From the NCBI RefSeq assembly GCF_002216145.1, contig NZ_CP022278.1:2170001-2234000 (forward strand): a DNA stretch of 64,000 nt, written 5' to 3'. A program made the position numbers and the translations under genes. The notes beneath the pieces were generated by a model. That model saw nothing but the letters and a program-made list of their open reading frames with translations. It was not told the origin of the DNA and searched no databases. This stretch comes from Neisseria chenwenguii. GTDB lineage: Bacteria; Pseudomonadota; Gammaproteobacteria; Burkholderiales; Neisseriaceae. This document shows positions 36,867 through 45,355 of this stretch, in pieces; position 1 is the stretch's first letter; each line of letters begins with the position of its first letter.

Positions 36867-37508
36867 TTACTCCGTTACACGCGCTTGGTAGGTGAAAACG
36901 GCTTTGTTGTCTGATGTGGAGAGGCTGTTGGCAGCTTTGGTTGTTTCGTCGGCGTCTGTTTCCATGTCAACCGTCCAAAGAACTTTAATAACGGTAACGG
37001 TGTCAGTACTTGCGCCGCAATTCCATTCGCGCCTGCCACTTTTCATCTCCGGAGGGTTTGCTTTATTGTCTTTGCAAATGGCAAAGTAAATATCGGCTTC
37101 AGGCATTGCAGCACGCAAGTTTTTTTGGAAATCACAGATTTGGGCTTTGGCTAAATCTGCTTTTTTAATATCTGAACCGCTTGCAGTGTCGTTGCAGGCG
37201 GCAGAGACCTGACGTTCGGTTGTTTCATAAGCGGTATAGTGTTTTTTTGTCCAAGCCTCTTTTTGTTTATCTTTTTCCAGTGTCGGATTAATCAGCATGC
37301 CCTCAATCAGGTTTTGTGTAATTTGTGAAACAACAGTTTGTCCTTCAGCTTCGCGGACATTAGATGCTGCCCGGAGTTGTACGGAAAGCAAAGCTAATAC
37401 ACCGAGGGCGAGTACAATCATAGAGACCAGGATTTCAATCAGGGTTAAACCTGTCTGTGTGGTTTTCAGACGGCCTGATATGTGGGACGTTTGTCGTAAT
37501 GTTTTCAT
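36867..37508 (-). CDS. pilI: Minor type IV pilin assembly protein PilI (PilV-like)
   Basis: 213 residues. Leader ends QTG before LTLIEILVSMIVLALGVLALL, a PilV-type helix with leucine at +1. SVQLRAASNVREAEGQTVVSQITQNLIEGM follows, typical of the family. The leader is long and includes a DUS-coded segment (SGRLKT), so the true start could be internal. Confidence 0.85.
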   Translation of the reverse strand: MKTLRQTSHISGRLKTTQTGLTLIEILVSMIVLALGVLALLSVQLRAASNVREAEGQTVVSQITQNLIEGMLINPTLEKDKQKEAWTKKHYTAYETTERQVSAACNDTASGSDIKKADLAKAQICDFQKNLRAAMPEADIYFAICKDNKANPPEMKSGRREWNCGASTDTVTVIKVLWTVDMETDADETTKAANSLSTSDNKAVFTYQARVTE

Positions 37509-37532
37509 GTTTGTCAGAGAAGTTTTGTGGTT

Positions 37533-38186
37533 TTAGGATTCGGAATATCCGCAAACTTTGCGGGTGTCTGATTTGGCACATACTTCAGCCCGGCCGCTCG
37601 GATCGATGATAACGACAGTGGCTCTGTTTTTTTTGGCGGCGTCATCTTGGGCGGAAACGTCGGTCAGGACGATCTTGACGTAGCCGTCTGAAAAGGTAAA
37701 TTTATCGCTCATTGATGCTGAATGACCGAAAGTGCCATTCGGACGGAACTGCCAGATTTGCTGATCGCTTGTTTTGTTGCCGTTAAAGTCAGTCGTAAAA
37801 ATGAAGTTATTCAGCCGTTTGGGTTGATTGTGGACATTGATGGCGGTAAAGCGTAAGTCGGTATCTTTACTGCGTTCATATATTTTATTGTTGTTGGTAT
37901 CGACAAATGCGACGATGCCTTGTCCTGAATATTTTGTATTGCAGGCATTGTCGGGATTGCCGTCTTTTTTAATTTGGGCGGGACAAACGTAAACGGGAAG
38001 ATTGAGGCGGACGGCTTCGCTGCGGGCGAAGCGCAGGAGGTTGGCGACCTGCTCGGCCTGTGAGGCGGCGCGGCGGGAGGCGATCCATTCGGTCATGTTG
38101 GGCAGCGCGATGGTGGCCATGATGGCGGCGATGGCGATGGTCACCAACAGCTCGATAAGGGTGAAGCCTTGTTGTTTGATGTTCAT
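37533..38186 (-). CDS. pilH: Minor type IV pilin assembly protein PilH (FimT/GspH-like)
   Basis: 217 residues. MNIKQQG then FTLIELLVTIAIAAIMATIALP, cleaved after G, followed by RAASQAEQVANLLRFARSEAVRLNLPVYVCP, the GspH/FimT signature. First gene of the five-gene pilin cluster. A 227-base gap from dnaB probably holds its own promoter. Confidence 0.9.
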   Translation of the reverse strand: MNIKQQGFTLIELLVTIAIAAIMATIALPNMTEWIASRRAASQAEQVANLLRFARSEAVRLNLPVYVCPAQIKKDGNPDNACNTKYSGQGIVAFVDTNNNKIYERSKDTDLRFTAINVHNQPKRLNNFIFTTDFNGNKTSDQQIWQFRPNGTFGHSASMSDKFTFSDGYVKIVLTDVSAQDDAAKKNRATVVIIDPSGRAEVCAKSDTRKVCGYSES

Positions 38187-38369
38187 GAGTGGTTTTGCGA
38201 CGTTGGGTTGGGGTAATGTGGTATATCGGGTGCGGGTTTCTGCGAACCTGCTTAAATCGGCGTTATTCTAATAGAAATGTTCGGACGGCACATAGTAAAT
38301 TATGTAATCGGCTTAGTAAGTGTTTACATTTCGGTACAGTTTGTAAACGCAGCCGTCTGAAAAATAAAG

Positions 38370-38395
38370 GCCGCCGTTTCGCAAGAGACGGCGGC
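38370..38395 (-). terminator. Intrinsic terminator of dnaB
   Basis: On the minus strand GCCGCCGTC and GACGGCGGC-type arms (9 bases, one mismatch) enclose a short loop and are followed by CTTTATTTTT. This stem is not DUS-based, although a DUS lies on each side. Confidence 0.7.
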
Positions 38396-38413
38396 GTGGC
38401 ATTTTCAGACGGC

Positions 38414-39820
38414 CTAATCTTCTATCAGCGCGGATTCGGGGATGTAGGCGGCGTTGTCGAACTTGGTAAATTGTCCCATCCATGTCAGGAAGACTTTGCC
38501 GGTGGGGCCGTTACGGTGTTTGCCGATGATGCATTCGGCCAGCCCTTTGACGGGGGACTCGGGGTTGTAGTATTCGTCGCGGTACATAAACATAATCAGG
38601 TCGGCATCCTGCTCGATGGCGCCGGATTCGCGCAAGTCGGACATCATCGGGCGTTTGTCGGTACGCTGTTCGACGGTTCGGCTCAACTGGGAAAGCGCAA
38701 TCACGGGCACTTGCAGCTCTTTGGCCAAGGCTTTGAGCGAACGGGAAATTTCGCCGAGTTCGGATGCGCGGTTGTCGCTGCGGCCGGAGCCCGCCATTAA
38801 TTGCAGGTAGTCGATGACGATCAGGCCGAGTTTGCCGTTGTATTGGCGGGCGAGACGGCGGGCGCGGGCGCGCAGCTCGAGTGCGGTCAGGCCGGGGGTT
38901 TCATCGATGTACATCGGTGCGTCGGAGAGTTTGACCACGGCTTCGTTGAGGCGCCCCCAGTGTTCGTCTTGCAGACGGCCTGTTTTGAGCACATGCTGGT
39001 CGAGGCGGCCGACCGAGCCGAGCATACGCATCACAAGCTGCGCGCCACCCATTTCCATTGAGAACACGGCAACGGGCAGTTTGCCTTCTACGGCGACGTG
39101 TTCGGCGATGTTGATGGAAAACGCGGTTTTACCCATAGACGGGCGGCCGGCGACGATAATCAGGTCGCCCGGCTGGAGGCCGGAGGTTTTTTTGTCGAGA
39201 TCGACGAAGCCGGTGGAAATGCCGGTAACTTCGTCGGGATTGTCACGCGAATAGAGCATATCGATGCGCTGGACGACTTCTTCCAAAAGCGCGGGCATTT
39301 CCAAAAAGCCCTGTTTGGATTTGGAGGTGCTTTCCGCGATTTGGAACACTTTGTTTTCCGCTTCGTCGAGAAGCTGCCCCGCATCGCGGCCTTGCGGATT
39401 GTAGGCGCTGCGGGCGATTTCCGTGCCCACTTCGGCAAGCTGGCGCATGATGGAACGTTCGCGCACGATTTCGGCGTAGCGGCGGATGTTGGCGGCAGAT
39501 GGCGTGTTTTGCGCCAGTGAAATCAGATAGTTGAATCCGCCTGCGGCTTCCAGCTCGTCGTTGCGCTCCAGCGCTTCCTGCACGGTAATTACGTCGGCAG
39601 GGCGGCTTTCATTAATCAGCGCGGTAACGGTACGGAAAATCAGGCGGTGTTCGTGGCGGTAGAAATCTTCGCCGGTCACGACGTCGGCGATGCGGTCGTA
39701 GGCGGCGTTTTCCAACAGCAGCCCGCCCAATACCGACTGCTCGGCTTCCATCGAATGCGGCGGCAGCGACAGCGCGCTGACTTCGCGGTCTTCAGACGGC
39801 ATATCGGTATAGTCGTTCAT
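38414..39820 (-). CDS. dnaB: Replicative DNA helicase
   Basis: 468 residues. N-terminal DnaB domain (SMEAEQSVLGGLLLENAAYD), then the RecA-like motor with Walker A VAGRPSMGKTAFSIN near 209, SMEMGGAQLVMRML, Walker B LGLIVIDYLQLM near 326 and the arginine-finger region LIMFMYRDEYY. Upstream of the minor pilin genes exactly as in meningococcus. A DUS lies in the N-terminus (MPSEDREV). Confidence 0.97.
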   Translation of the reverse strand: MNDYTDMPSEDREVSALSLPPHSMEAEQSVLGGLLLENAAYDRIADVVTGEDFYRHEHRLIFRTVTALINESRPADVITVQEALERNDELEAAGGFNYLISLAQNTPSAANIRRYAEIVRERSIMRQLAEVGTEIARSAYNPQGRDAGQLLDEAENKVFQIAESTSKSKQGFLEMPALLEEVVQRIDMLYSRDNPDEVTGISTGFVDLDKKTSGLQPGDLIIVAGRPSMGKTAFSINIAEHVAVEGKLPVAVFSMEMGGAQLVMRMLGSVGRLDQHVLKTGRLQDEHWGRLNEAVVKLSDAPMYIDETPGLTALELRARARRLARQYNGKLGLIVIDYLQLMAGSGRSDNRASELGEISRSLKALAKELQVPVIALSQLSRTVEQRTDKRPMMSDLRESGAIEQDADLIMFMYRDEYYNPESPVKGLAECIIGKHRNGPTGKVFLTWMGQFTKFDNAAYIPESALIED

Positions 39821-39884
39821 GGCGTTTTTCCTGAAAAAATGACGCAGAATAAGAATCGGCTATTATAGCGCAGGGCAAGTTTAA

Positions 39885-39914
39885 TTGGTTTTTTAAAGGC
39901 CGCGCAGGTACAAT
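39885..39914 (+). promoter_or_regulatory. Probable sodB promoter
   Basis: TTGGTT, 18 bases, TACAAT; the sodB ATG is 61 bases downstream. Matches to consensus are partial. Confidence 0.45.
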
Positions 39915-39975
39915 TCGCAGACCGTCCCTAAACAGGCGGACGATAAAACACAAACCGACCACAGGAGCAAGAAAA

Positions 39976-40557
39976 ATGGAACACAAATTACCCCAACTGC
40001 CGTATGAATTAGACGCTTTGGCACCGCACTTGTCTAAAGAAACATTGGAATACCACTACGGCAAACACCACCAAACCTACATCACCAATCTCAACAACCA
40101 AATCAAAGGCACCGAATTTGAAAACGCCTCTTTGGAAGAGATTGTGAAAAAATCTTCAGGCGGCATTTTCAACAACGCCGCGCAAACCTGGAACCACACC
40201 TTCTACTGGCTGGGTTTCACCCCCAAAGGCCAGGGCAAACCCGCCGGCGACTTGGCCGCCGCGATCGACGCCAAATGGGGCAGCTTCGAGAAGTTCCAAG
40301 AAGCCTTCAACGCCTGCGCCGCAGGCACCTTCGGCTCAGGCTGGGCATGGCTGGTGAAAACCCCCGCCGGCGAATTGGACTTGGTTTCCACTTCCAACGC
40401 CGCAACCCCGCTGACCACCGAAAACACCCCGCTCTTGACTTGCGACGTTTGGGAACACGCCTACTACATCGACTACCGCAACAGCCGTCCCAACTACCTG
40501 AAAGGTTTCTGGGACATTGTCAACTGGGACGAAGTGGCCAAACGCTTTGCCGCTTAA
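39976..40557 (+). CDS. sodB: Superoxide dismutase, iron type
   Basis: 193 residues. Metal ligands appear as the N-terminal HH pair region ([12 protein letters not shown]), QTWNHTFYW, and [13 protein letters not shown] near 157-170. [13 protein letters not shown] is typical of the Fe group, and no signal peptide is present, so it is cytoplasmic. A good AGGAGCAAGAAAA site precedes the ATG. A Correia-type element follows 2 bases after the stop codon. Confidence 0.95.
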   Translation: MEHKLPQLPYELDALAPHLSKETLEYHYGKHHQTYITNLNNQIKGTEFENASLEEIVKKSSGGIFNNAAQTWNHTFYWLGFTPKGQGKPAGDLAAAIDAKWGSFEKFQEAFNACAAGTFGSGWAWLVKTPAGELDLVSTSNAATPLTTENTPLLTCDVWEHAYYIDYRNSRPNYLKGFWDIVNWDEVAKRFAA

Positions 40558-40559
40558 TA

Positions 40560-40666
40560 TATAGTTGATTAAAATCGCAATGATACGGCGTTGCCAACGC
40601 CCTTATGTACTATCCGTACACTGCGGGCGTTGCCGCCTCGTCTCATTTTTATTTTAATCAACTATA
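40560..40666. mobile_element. Correia-family (NEMIS) miniature element, short form
   Basis: 107 bases with perfect 16-base inverted ends TATAGTTGATTAAAAT. The interior retains ACGGCGTTGCC and GTACTATCCGTAC words of the Correia core. It lies directly after the sodB stop, and its transcript would fold into a long stem. Confidence 0.85.
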
Positions 40667-40696
40667 GCGTGAATATTCGGTAACATTTCATACCGG

Positions 40697-40733
40697 AAGG
40701 CCGTCTGAAACTTTAAAGTTTTCAGACGGCCTT
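40697..40733. terminator. DUS hairpin between sodB and mnmC
   Basis: AAGGCCGTCTGAAA-CTTT pairs with AAAG-TTTTCAGACGGCCTT, followed by T-rich sequence; serves the convergent pair. Confidence 0.8.
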
Positions 40734-40735
40734 TT

Positions 40736-42364
40736 TCATTTAAGCAAACCCTGCCCGCGCACAATCGCGCGGATAACGGTTCGGTTGGGGTGGAGCGCGG
40801 TGCGCAGGCGTCGGGAGAGCGGGTGGGGCAGGCCGAGGATTTCGGCGGTGAGGGCGGCGGCGCAGAGCGGAGCGGTGGCCAGGCCGCGCGTGCCGTGGGC
40901 GGTGTTGAGATAGGCGCGGGGCAGGTAGGGGCAGGGGGCGGTGAGGCGGTAGTTTTTGTCGAGCGCGAGTTTGGCGTAAACGGTCTGCATGGCGGCGATG
41001 TCGCCGAGTGCGCCGACAAGCGGCAGGTGGTCGGGGCTGTCGCAGCGCAGGGCGGCGTGGCCGGTTGCGGTTTCCAAACCGTTGCGGCCGTCTGAAAACA
41101 GCGATTGCGCCAGCGGCGGGTTGAGCTGTGCCAAAGCGGCGCGGTTGGCGGCTTCTTCGTCGGTTCGCCAGCTTTTGTCGGCGCTGTTCAACACAAACGT
41201 CGCGCCGTAGCAATGGCTGCCCTGCCACGCGGGGCTGATGTAGCTTTCGCCGGAAACGGCGCATTTGAGCCGTTCGGAAAACGCCGTCGCCTGCGCCACG
41301 CCGGTCTGCCCGCGGATTTGGCGGTAGGGCAGGGCGGCGGCGTTGGGTTCGGGCGCGGCGGGGCTGTCGGCGCCGGTGCAATAAATAATATGGCTGCCGC
41401 TGAAACGGCCTTGCGGCGTGTGCGCCGTCCAGTTTTCGCCGTCGAACTCAGCGCGCTGAAGCGGCGTGTGTTCATGCAGCGAAACCAGCGGGTGGTCGAG
41501 CAGCGCGCGCACGACGGCGGGCGGGTTGAGCCACACGCCCTGAGGCCAGTAGAGGCCGTCTGAAAACAGTTCCACACCCGCGATTTCGGCGGCTTCGGCT
41601 TGGGAAACGGCGCGGTAGAGGTGGGCATGGTGTGCCTGCAACGCCAGCGCCTGATTGCGTTTGCGCTCGGCCACGTCGTAATTCAGATGCACCACGCCGC
41701 TGCCGCCCCACGCGTCGGAACCGGGCAGCAGCCGCGCAAGCAGGCGGCGGGTGTAGCCGTAGCCCGCGAGCAGCAGCTCGGTCTGTTCGGTGTTGTGCGG
41801 CGAAATTTTCGCGTAAAGCAACCCCTGACGGTTGCCCGAACCGCCCCGCGCCGCCGCGCCGGCTTCCAAAACAGTCGTGCGCACGCCCTGTTCCGCCAGC
41901 AGCCGCGCCATTGCCGCGCCCGCAATGCCCGCACCGATGATGAGCACGTTTTCAGGCGGAATGCGGTTTTCAGACGGCCTGAACCAGGGTTTTACCTCTT
42001 CGGCGCTGCTCAGGGCGGGAATTTCGGCTTCAATTTGCTTAGGCGCATCAGTCTGCCAATCCAAATTATGCCCGCCGAAATGCTCCTGCAAGCGCGGCAC
42101 GGTTTTCGGCGGTGCGAGCCAGAGCGTGACATCGGGCAGAAGCTGTTCAAACACATTTATGCTGTTGAATTGAATACATTTTAAGGATTCGTCGAGCGCG
42201 GTTTTCAGACGGCATTGCGTGTCGTCGAGGACGTCTGAAACGGTAAATTCGGGAATTTTCCGGTTGTTTAAGCAAACCAGCAAATGCAGCGGACGGGCGC
42301 GGTTTTGCATGGCGGCGGCGAGTTCGGCGAGGGGAGGCAGCGTTTGCCAGGCGGGAATGTTCAC
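40736..42364 (-). CDS. mnmC: tRNA 5-methylaminomethyl-2-thiouridine synthesis FAD oxidoreductase (MnmC, C-domain form)
   Basis: 542 residues. The FAD Rossmann start [30 protein letters not shown] is at about 140, followed by [19 protein letters not shown], the MnmC2 motif, and [13 protein letters not shown] and [13 protein letters not shown] near the C-terminus. It oxidatively removes the carboxymethyl group of cmnm5U34 in tRNA. The N-terminal 135 residues are too short for the usual methyltransferase half (about 240) and show no SAM motif, so this is a shortened neisserial architecture. Four DUS cores lie inside the gene. Confidence 0.87.
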   Translation of the reverse strand: MNIPAWQTLPPLAELAAAMQNRARPLHLLVCLNNRKIPEFTVSDVLDDTQCRLKTALDESLKCIQFNSINVFEQLLPDVTLWLAPPKTVPRLQEHFGGHNLDWQTDAPKQIEAEIPALSSAEEVKPWFRPSENRIPPENVLIIGAGIAGAAMARLLAEQGVRTTVLEAGAAARGGSGNRQGLLYAKISPHNTEQTELLLAGYGYTRRLLARLLPGSDAWGGSGVVHLNYDVAERKRNQALALQAHHAHLYRAVSQAEAAEIAGVELFSDGLYWPQGVWLNPPAVVRALLDHPLVSLHEHTPLQRAEFDGENWTAHTPQGRFSGSHIIYCTGADSPAAPEPNAAALPYRQIRGQTGVAQATAFSERLKCAVSGESYISPAWQGSHCYGATFVLNSADKSWRTDEEAANRAALAQLNPPLAQSLFSDGRNGLETATGHAALRCDSPDHLPLVGALGDIAAMQTVYAKLALDKNYRLTAPCPYLPRAYLNTAHGTRGLATAPLCAAALTAEILGLPHPLSRRLRTALHPNRTVIRAIVRGQGLLK

Positions 42365-42446
42365 GATAAGGCCGTCTGAAAAGTGGGGGAGACGGTATTT
42401 TAACCGCTATAATAGGCCGTCTGAAAGCATCATAGTGAGAACCGTT

Positions 42447-43085
42447 ATGGCCAAAATCCGAAGCAAAATCTGCGGCATTACCCGCCCCGAAGACGCGCGC
42501 GCGGCGGCGGAGCTGGGGGCGGATGCGGTGGGCTTGGTGTTTTACGCGAAAAGCAAACGTGCGGTAACGGCGGCGCAGGCCAAAGCAGTGGTGGCGGCGC
42601 TGCCGCCGTTTGTCAGCGTGGTGGCGCTGTTTGTCAATGAGACGGCAGAGCGGATACGCGCGGTGTTGCGCGAAGTGCCGGTCGATCTGATTCAGTTTCA
42701 CGGTGATGAAGACGACGCATTTTGTGCGCAGTTCGGCCGCCCGTATTTGAAAGCCGTGCGCGTGAAATGTGCGGAAGATATTCAGACGGCCTCGAGCCGT
42801 TTTCCGAATGCGCGCGCGATTCTGTTTGATGCCTACCATCCAGACGCATACGGCGGCACAGGTCTGAGTTTCGATTGGTCGTTGCTGAAAAATTATTCGG
42901 GCAAACCATGGGTTTTGGCGGGCGGGCTGACGGCGGAAAACGTGGCGGATGCCGTGTGCATCAGTGGTGCGGCGGCAGTAGACGTATCGGGCGGCGTGGA
43001 AAGCGCGGGCGGAATCAAAGACGAATCCCTGCTTGCCGCCTTTTTGGGCGCATTGGCGGATTCGGAGGGCGATAGGGGCTGTTGA
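42447..43085 (+). CDS. trpF: Phosphoribosylanthranilate isomerase
   Basis: 212 residues. [29 protein letters not shown] starts the TIM barrel with the catalytic cysteine; FHGDED near 79, [12 protein letters not shown] with the catalytic aspartate near 128, and [11 protein letters not shown] near 158 complete it. Tryptophan synthesis, third step. The ATG at 42447 matches the family N-terminus; the frame is open far upstream through a DUS and a TATAAT at 42409-42414. No other trp gene is adjacent. Confidence 0.95.
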   Translation: MAKIRSKICGITRPEDARAAAELGADAVGLVFYAKSKRAVTAAQAKAVVAALPPFVSVVALFVNETAERIRAVLREVPVDLIQFHGDEDDAFCAQFGRPYLKAVRVKCAEDIQTASSRFPNARAILFDAYHPDAYGGTGLSFDWSLLKNYSGKPWVLAGGLTAENVADAVCISGAAAVDVSGGVESAGGIKDESLLAAFLGALADSEGDRGC

Positions 43086-43435
43086 CATCGCTTCGCTGCC
43101 AATAGTCTCTGACGAAAAGGCCGTCTGAAAGAAAACGGCAGCAGGTTATATTGCGCAGCATCTGTTTCAGGCGGTCTTCCGCTAGCTGGTTTCGGCATAT
43201 TGTGCCGTAAATGTGTAAAATAAGGAAATTGCACATTAAAATAATGCAGTATGGCAAAATAAAATAAAAAATACAGGGCGGTGCGCCAGAGCCGGTACGG
43301 ATGGCGCGGCAAAGTAAAGCCCAAGCCGCTTTTGCGTCTCTTTTGCGTCTGTTTACATATCGAAAATCCAACGGGTTTCCGGCTGACAACAAATACAGGA
43401 AAAAAGCCGCCGCCTGACATCAGAAAGGAAGTATT
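43086..43435. other. 350-base intergenic region upstream of the GIY-YIG protein
   Basis: Holds one AGGCCGTCTGAA near 43117, a degenerate inverse copy TTCAGGCGGTC near 43166, and an AT-rich stretch (about 43215-43275). The word TACAGGGCGGTGCGCC ... CCGGTACGG near 43275-43300 may be a worn Correia core, but no terminal repeats are recognisable. I see no open frame worth calling. Confidence 0.5.
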
Positions 43436-44266
43436 TTGGAACAAGGATGGGTGTATATCCTGACCAGCCCGCAGATGCCCGGGCTGATTAAAATTGCAGC
43501 CTCCGCCAAGCAGCCGCAGAAACGGATGCGGTGGCGGACGGATACGGGCAAAACCTGTCTGTTTGACGTGGCGTATCAGATTTGCTGCAACGCTTATCAG
43601 GAGGTTGAACGCGCAGCACACGAGAGCCTGGCCCGAAAGAAAGCCGGCGGGAAGAATTTTTTCGCTTGCACAGTTATCGAGGCAGCGGTGGAAATACGCG
43701 CCTGCACGGTCGGCGGTTTTAGCTCGGAAGAATATCCGCAGGCAGGGCCGTCTTCCGATGCTGTCGTCCCGCCTGAAATGCCGTCTGAAAGCAATACGCA
43801 GGCATCCCGACCTTGGGATCTGGCGATAGGCGCTCTGGTGCTGGCTATCCTGCTTGTTGCTGTTTTCGGGTTGCTGGACAACGGCGGTGCCGAGGCCGAA
43901 AGCGGCGCCGCAACCGGTTTTGATGCTGCACCCGTTTCTGCCTCCGCCGTGAAGCCGCCGCAATACCGTATGGAAAAAATCGGTGCGTCCGACATCAAAC
44001 TGCGTAACTGCCCGTCGACAAGCTGCGCTGCGGTCGCGGTCTTGCCGGCCGGTCGGCCGGTTGAAATCCAGCCGAAAACACGTACCGGCGACGGCTGGGT
44101 CCGTGCGCGTTTTTCGGGAGAAGCATGCTATCCGGAGGGCGCGGCAGGAAAGGCTTGCGCGAAGCGGACGGAAGAAAAAGCAGCGGAGGGCTGGATTTTT
44201 GCCGCAAACCTGTATGACGTCAGAAAGGCAAGGGCTGACGAAAATGTGTTGGATGCGTTGTTTTAA
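43436..44266 (+). CDS. GIY-YIG (T5orf172-like) nuclease-domain protein with membrane span and SH3-like domain
   Basis: 276 residues starting at TTG, preceded by AAAGGAAGTATT. Residues 1-90 resemble the T5orf172/GIY-YIG fold: GWVYILTSPQMPGLIKIAAS, KRMRWRTDTGK, then EVERAAHESLARKKAGGKNFF, with the conserved Y-I, K-I, H and F/F pattern; the usual arginine of the family is shifted. A linker with a DUS-coded MPSESN leads to one membrane span (WDLAIGALVLAILLVAVFGLL, about 123-143). Residues 175-265 look like a bacterial SH3 domain (IKLRNCPSTSCAAVAVLPAGRPVEI ... DGWVRARF ... GWIFAANL). Topology suggests a cytoplasmic nuclease-like head and a periplasmic wall-binding tail. Confidence 0.7.
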   Translation: MEQGWVYILTSPQMPGLIKIAASAKQPQKRMRWRTDTGKTCLFDVAYQICCNAYQEVERAAHESLARKKAGGKNFFACTVIEAAVEIRACTVGGFSSEEYPQAGPSSDAVVPPEMPSESNTQASRPWDLAIGALVLAILLVAVFGLLDNGGAEAESGAATGFDAAPVSASAVKPPQYRMEKIGASDIKLRNCPSTSCAAVAVLPAGRPVEIQPKTRTGDGWVRARFSGEACYPEGAAGKACAKRTEEKAAEGWIFAANLYDVRKARADENVLDALF

Positions 44267-44297
44267 AAATGGGTTTTATATACAACATGCCGTCTGA

Positions 44298-44334
44298 AAC
44301 ATGCCGTCTGAAAATATTTTTCAGACGGCATGTT
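44298..44334. terminator. ATG-DUS hairpin downstream of the GIY-YIG protein
   Basis: ACATGCCGTCTGAAAA and its inverse copy; a further ATGCCGTCTGAA lies just before it in tandem. Serves convergent genes. Confidence 0.75.
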
Positions 44335-44349
44335 CAGTTTCCGGCCGAA

Positions 44350-44504
44350 TATAGCCGGAGAAATTAAGTTCTGATACAAGGCGGCGAGCCGCAGACGGTA
44401 CAGGTAGTACGGGGTGGCTGACTTGCTGCCTTAGCAGCTTAGTCAAGCACCTCTTTGAGCAAGGTGAGCCAACGCTGTAGCAGAACTTAATTTCTCCGGC
44501 TATA
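44350..44504. mobile_element. Correia-family (NEMIS) miniature element, full length, variant ends
   Basis: 155 bases with perfect 24-base inverted ends beginning TATAGCCGGAGAAATTAAG. The interior has the standard order CAAGGCGGCGAGCCGCAGAC, GTACAGGTAGTACGG, a CTGCCTTAGCAGC arm, CCTCTTTGAGC and AAGGTGAGCCAACGCTGTA. The right end carries the final codons and stop of the Nudix gene. Confidence 0.88.
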
Positions 44505-45104
44505 AGCTGCGTAACGCTCCGCCAAGCCATATAGAATCACGGCGGTCAACCCCCAGATGTCGTGGTGCAGATACGGTAACACGGGCGTTTCCATGCTTTG
44601 GCCGTTGTGCTTGAAACGGCGCGTTTGGTAGTTTTCGGGATTGAGGGCGAGGGGCAGTGGCAGGAAAAAGGCTTCGGCGACTTCGTCGGGATTGGTGCGG
44701 ATTTCGGGAACGTTGCGGCAGAGCGCAGGTATGGTATGGACTTCGTAACCGGAGGGGGTAAAGCCGGCGGGCAAGGCGAGGAAGGTTTGCCAGAGGCGGG
44801 CGGGGATGCCGGTTTCTTCTTCGGTTTCGCGCAGCGCGGTTTGGGTCAGGTCGGCATCCTGTGGCTCGAACCCGCCGCCGGCCAGCGAGATTTGGCCGGC
44901 GTGGTGTTGCAGGTTTGCGGAACGGCGGGTCAGCAGGATGCCCCATTCGTTTTCAGACGGCCTGCCGCTTTGCGGAACGACGGCGAGCAAAACGGCGGCT
45001 TTTTTGAAATGCGGCTGTTCAAACAGTCTGTTGCGCAGAATCTGGGTGGGGCTGGGCAGCGCGGCGGCGTGTGAGAGGAAGTCGGTGAGGTGGTCGCGGG
45101 TCAT
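44487..45104 (-). CDS. Nudix hydrolase, coenzyme A pyrophosphatase type (NudL/YeaB)
   Basis: 205 residues. The CoA-family lead-in LLTRRSANLQHHAGQISLAGG is followed by the Nudix box GGFEPQDADLTQTALRETEEETGI near 93-118. The NudL group cleaves CoA to phosphopantetheine and adenosine 3',5'-bisphosphate. The C-terminal SRRN and the stop codon are encoded by the inverted end of the Correia element, so the original tail has been replaced. Confidence 0.87.
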   Translation of the reverse strand: MTRDHLTDFLSHAAALPSPTQILRNRLFEQPHFKKAAVLLAVVPQSGRPSENEWGILLTRRSANLQHHAGQISLAGGGFEPQDADLTQTALRETEEETGIPARLWQTFLALPAGFTPSGYEVHTIPALCRNVPEIRTNPDEVAEAFFLPLPLALNPENYQTRRFKHNGQSMETPVLPYLHHDIWGLTAVILYGLAERYAAYSRRN

Positions 45105-45142
45105 GGTTTCGGGGTTTCGGATTGGATTTCGGGCTGGTGTTT

Positions 45143-45247
45143 ATCGTGAAACCGTGCAAACGGATGCAAGGCAGCAAGCCGTAGATGGTACTACGGGTCG
45201 TACAACAAGGTGCAGCAACGCCGCAGCCGTTCGTGCGGTTTCACGAT
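45143..45247. mobile_element. Correia-like miniature element with atypical ends
   Basis: 105 bases flanked by ATCGTGAAACCG and CGGTTTCACGAT, with further pairing of the next bases. The interior GCAAGGCAGCAAGCCGTAGA ... GGTACTACGGGTCGTAC ... AGCAACGCCG follows the Correia core order, though the TATAGTG start is missing. Confidence 0.65.
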
Positions 45248-45355
45248 TACATTAGGTTTACGGTCGCTTAAATCAACAAACGCCGTGCGGTATGGTAAAG
45301 TTATGCCTTGCTCAGGCCGTCTGAAAACGGCGGTTTTACCATCAGAGGAATTATT

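Noticed and set aside
42409..42446. Full promoter for trpF
   Set aside because: A perfect TATAAT is present at 42409-42414, but no acceptable -35 box lies 16-18 bases upstream.
42893..43963. 356-codon minus-strand frame across trpF and the GIY-YIG gene
   Set aside because: Crosses two convincing plus-strand genes and encodes low-complexity R/H/P-rich sequence with no domain.
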